Made by a program: the position numbers and the translations under genes
In this document: positions 6,378 to 8,188 of the stretch, piece after piece
Layout of the letters: each line of letters begins with the position of its first letter
Position numbering within the stretch: the stretch's first letter is position 1
The notes under the pieces: model-generated
The model's database searches: none
Seen by the model: the letters and a program-made list of their open reading frames with translations, nothing else
What the model was told of the DNA's origin: nothing
From: Planctomycetota bacterium
Lineage (GTDB): Bacteria; Planctomycetota; Phycisphaerae; Sedimentisphaerales; SM23-30
Assembly: GCA_029573975.1 (NCBI GenBank)
Contig: JAKQBU010000375.1
Coordinates: 1-8,188 of the forward strand
Reading direction: 5' to 3'
Length of the DNA stretch: 8,188 nt

Positions 6378-6421
6378 CGGGTACTCCCGCTTCCCGTAAA
6401 AGGAGGAAACACAGAATCGAT

Positions 6422-6439
6422 ACCACACGATCCTGTGGT
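6422..6439. terminator. Short hairpin between the dockerin-like gene and glnS
   Basis: ACCACA-CGATCC-TGTGGT forms a 6-bp stem about 63 nt after the stop of the dockerin-like gene. The T-run follows it on the plus strand (TGTGGTTTTATGG) and not on the strand of the neighbouring genes, so it is a weak candidate for ending the minus-strand transcript. Confidence 0.25.
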
Positions 6440-6501
6440 TTTATGGGGTATTAAAAATCACGAACCGGAAAATTCTTATAAACTGCTTCCCTGACATACT
6501 A

Positions 6502-7722
6502 TCAAGGTGTAGCCCCTTCAAGCCAGTGCATGGCAAACACTTCCAGATCCTGCATATCAATCACCTGATCCGCCGGCTGGTTAATATCACAGTCCGGATT
6601 CCACTGCCCCTCTCCTTCCTGGGACAACCAGGCCGCCGAGAGAATGGCAAAATCCAGCATATCCACATCACAATCCCCGTCAAAATTACCCCGAATGGTA
6701 CAGGTCCGGGCAAACAGGATCGGATCGTTATCATCCACAAAATTTCCGCTTCCCGGCGGATCTTCATACAGCAGCATTTGTCCAGCTTCATTGGCCACAT
6801 AAAAACCGGTTCCTGGCAGTACGGCGATCCCGGAAAGGGTTCCCTGATTGCTTTGCCCATTCGGGTCCAGTGCCAGATCCTCCCAGGCCGGCGCCAGGTC
6901 CGATCCCAACGAAGCTAGGCTTTCCCCGTCAAACCGGCTGATCAGCCGGTCGGTGTACCGCGTTACCAGCACGGTCGAACCGTCCAGCCCCACATCAATG
7001 GGATTGCTGACACTCAGAGTGTCAATGGTAACTCCGTCCGCGGACACCCGGTACAGCATATCGCTGCCGTACCCGGCCACCCAGATCCGCCCCTGCTCAT
7101 CCACTTCCACTCCCCGCAGATTCGCCGCCAGGGAAACCGCTCCATTGGTACCAAAACCGGCATCCAGTGCCGCCCCGCTGATCCCCGCTCCCTCTTCTGT
7201 CAAGATCCGTTTTTCCAGCTTTCCCGTATTGCGGTCCGAACTGAACAATACTAACTGTCCCTCCTCGCGCACCACCGCCGTTCCCTCCGAATTGGTCAGG
7301 CCGGAAACGGTGAACAGCAGTGTGGAAAGGCCAGCATCATAAATCCGAATGCTCGCCCCCTCCGCCAGATACACCCTCCCCACATCGTCCACCGCAATGG
7401 ACTTTCCCTTCGCTCCGGTAAGCCGCGAAACAAACGGCGCGACATTCCCCTCCAAAGTAAGGTCAATCCGGCGAACCTCACCGCCGGCATACAGGCTGTC
7501 GTTGTAGCCGGCATACAGATAGCGGCCGTCCGGGGAAATGGCCAGGCCGCGATTGTTGCGGGGCCGGGTCAACTGTGGATCACCAAATACCGTCTCCGAC
7601 TGGTCGATCAGAATAGTGATGGACCAGTTCAGATTATCGAAATCGACAGTGTCCGCCGGCAGGAATTGACTGGAAAAAAATAAACAAAAATACACTGCAA
7701 CAAGTATGGTTAGGAATTTCAT
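6502..7722 (-). CDS. Secreted beta-propeller-like protein with C-terminal dockerin-type repeats
   Basis: A 406-residue exported protein. Residues 1-23 form a signal peptide (Lys2, a long hydrophobic core, then FLPAD). Residues about 55-320 hold repeats of the kind found in NHL/SMP-30-like beta-propellers: GLAISPDGRYLYAGYND, KSIAVDDVGRVYLAEG, RGVEVDEQGRIWVAGYGSD and SGIAVLPGTGFYVANEAGQ. The C-terminus has two Asp-rich calcium-loop-like segments, GNFDGDCDVDMLDF (345-358) and NPDCDINQPADQVIDMQD (375-392). Each is followed by an LSAAWL or FAMHWL motif, as in planctomycete dockerin-like domains. These domains may anchor extracellular proteins or bind a cohesin, but no cohesin is visible here. No propeller active site was identified, so a binding or structural role is as likely as an enzymatic one. 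The start has a strong AGGAGG 7 nt before the ATG at 7722, and the gene has its own promoter. Confidence 0.85.
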   Translation of the reverse strand: MKFLTILVAVYFCLFFSSQFLPADTVDFDNLNWSITILIDQSETVFGDPQLTRPRNNRGLAISPDGRYLYAGYNDSLYAGGEVRRIDLTLEGNVAPFVSRLTGAKGKSIAVDDVGRVYLAEGASIRIYDAGLSTLLFTVSGLTNSEGTAVVREEGQLVLFSSDRNTGKLEKRILTEEGAGISGAALDAGFGTNGAVSLAANLRGVEVDEQGRIWVAGYGSDMLYRVSADGVTIDTLSVSNPIDVGLDGSTVLVTRYTDRLISRFDGESLASLGSDLAPAWEDLALDPNGQSNQGTLSGIAVLPGTGFYVANEAGQMLLYEDPPGSGNFVDDNDPILFARTCTIRGNFDGDCDVDMLDFAILSAAWLSQEGEGQWNPDCDINQPADQVIDMQDLEVFAMHWLEGATP

Positions 7723-7729
7723 TTTTTAT

Positions 7730-7735
7730 CCTCCT
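7730..7735 (-). promoter_or_regulatory. Strong ribosome binding site of the dockerin-like gene
   Basis: AGGAGG on the minus strand, 7 nt ahead of the ATG at 7722, is the best Shine-Dalgarno match in the window and fixes the start codon. Confidence 0.85.
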
Positions 7736-7764
7736 GTCATCAAAATGTTTAGTAGTAAAATTTA

Positions 7765-7793
7765 TTTATATCACATAAAAAGGTTTTTGTCAA
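7765..7793 (-). promoter_or_regulatory. Near-consensus sigma-70 promoter of the dockerin-like gene
   Basis: On the minus strand a perfect TTGACA (7788-7793) is followed after exactly 17 nt by TATAAA (7765-7770), in very AT-rich DNA. Transcription would start near 7758, leaving a leader of roughly 36 nt. Together with the strong ribosome binding site this predicts high basal expression. Confidence 0.8.
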
Positions 7794-7825
7794 GTGTTTT
7801 TGCCAAATCTTTTCCTTCTGGTAAC

Positions 7826-8131
7826 TTACCGTCTTATCCGGATCGTATTGCGAACGGTATTCCGCGGTTTGACCCCCATCAGCCACGCCCGGATGCCAAA
7901 AAACAGCAGCGCCAGCACCCCAAATAACGTCGCCGCCAGCATCATACCGGGCAATTTATGCAAAAATGTGGCTTTCTCCTGGATTTCCGCATTCGGCTGC
8001 CCGATTACCCGGAACAAAAGATAAGACAAACCCCCTCCCCCGATTGCCGCCGCAACCGCCCAGATCAGATACCGTTTCAATGCCGACCAGTTCCGCTCTT
8101 TTTTGAATTTCAGGTTCCGTCGATGTTTCAT
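7826..8131 (-). CDS. Small two-helix membrane protein, unknown function
   Basis: A 101-residue protein that I do not recognise. The N-terminus is strongly basic (MKHRRNLKFKKERNW). Hydrophobic segments follow at about 22-43 (YLIWAVAAAIGGGGLSYLLFRV) and about 62-85 (GMMLAATLFGVLALLFFGIRAW), and the tail is basic (KPRNTVRNTIRIRR). The positive-inside rule places both ends in the cytoplasm, with a short external loop containing IGQPNAEIQEKATF. No catalytic motif is visible. No clear Shine-Dalgarno sequence precedes the ATG at 8131; a five-codon open frame (MNADE) ends 3 nt before it, so translational coupling is possible. The promoter would lie at or beyond the window edge. The balanced charge pattern and hydrophobic segments argue for a real gene over a chance frame. 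The dockerin-like gene downstream has its own promoter. Confidence 0.7.
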   Translation of the reverse strand: MKHRRNLKFKKERNWSALKRYLIWAVAAAIGGGGLSYLLFRVIGQPNAEIQEKATFLHKLPGMMLAATLFGVLALLFFGIRAWLMGVKPRNTVRNTIRIRR

Positions 8132-8188
8132 GACTTATTCATCCGCATTCATTATTGCCTATCTATTTTTCAAATAAAGACTTATAGC

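Overview
The window most likely comes from the chromosome of a bacterium of the phylum Planctomycetota, probably class Phycisphaerae. The strongest clue is the secreted protein at 6502-7722, whose C-terminus carries two Asp-rich dockerin/EF-hand-like loops, each followed by an AAWL/MHWL-type motif. This layout is familiar from surface and secreted proteins of that group. A membrane M48-type peptidase, a TPR lipoprotein and a discrete glutaminyl-tRNA synthetase fit the same placement. The assignment rests on inference from protein style; no rRNA or other marker gene is present.

Layout. Positions 1-802 hold the N-terminal part of a membrane protein on the minus strand, recognised as an M48-type peptidase and cut by the window edge. 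Upstream of it, same strand, is a TPR lipoprotein (886-1737), with a hairpin between the two. Positions 1738-2437 are a gene-free, relatively AT-rich stretch holding a candidate promoter, a perfect 16-bp palindrome and a long imperfect foldback (about 2169-2301). Next is a broken start of an aquaporin Z gene (2438-2500), with a ribosome binding site and 21 recognisable codons but a TGA at the conserved Trp. Two plus-strand genes follow: a small DUF4332/helix-hairpin-helix-like protein (2597-3001) and an AlkD-type DNA glycosylase (3181-3903). The AlkD gene converges, with a 5-nt gap, on a minus-strand gene for a flavodoxin-fold NAD(P)H/FMN reductase with an iron-sulfur-type Cys cluster (3909-4505). 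That gene sits 53 nt downstream of glnS (4559-6286), which has a near-consensus sigma-70 promoter. The last two minus-strand genes are the secreted dockerin-like beta-propeller protein (6502-7722), also with a near-consensus promoter, and a two-helix membrane protein of unknown function (7826-8131).

How the genes work together. There is no obvious multi-gene pathway; this looks like ordinary housekeeping and accessory chromosome. Likely co-transcribed pairs are the TPR lipoprotein with the M48 peptidase (both envelope-linked) and glnS with the flavoprotein. The DUF4332 protein and AlkD are adjacent on the same strand, which allows, but does not prove, a shared DNA-related role. The parts most worth a second look are the 1738-2596 region (foldback, palindrome and aquaporin remnant) and the hairpin that replaces a Shine-Dalgarno sequence ahead of alkD. 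I found no CRISPR array, tRNA, rRNA, transposase or integrase.
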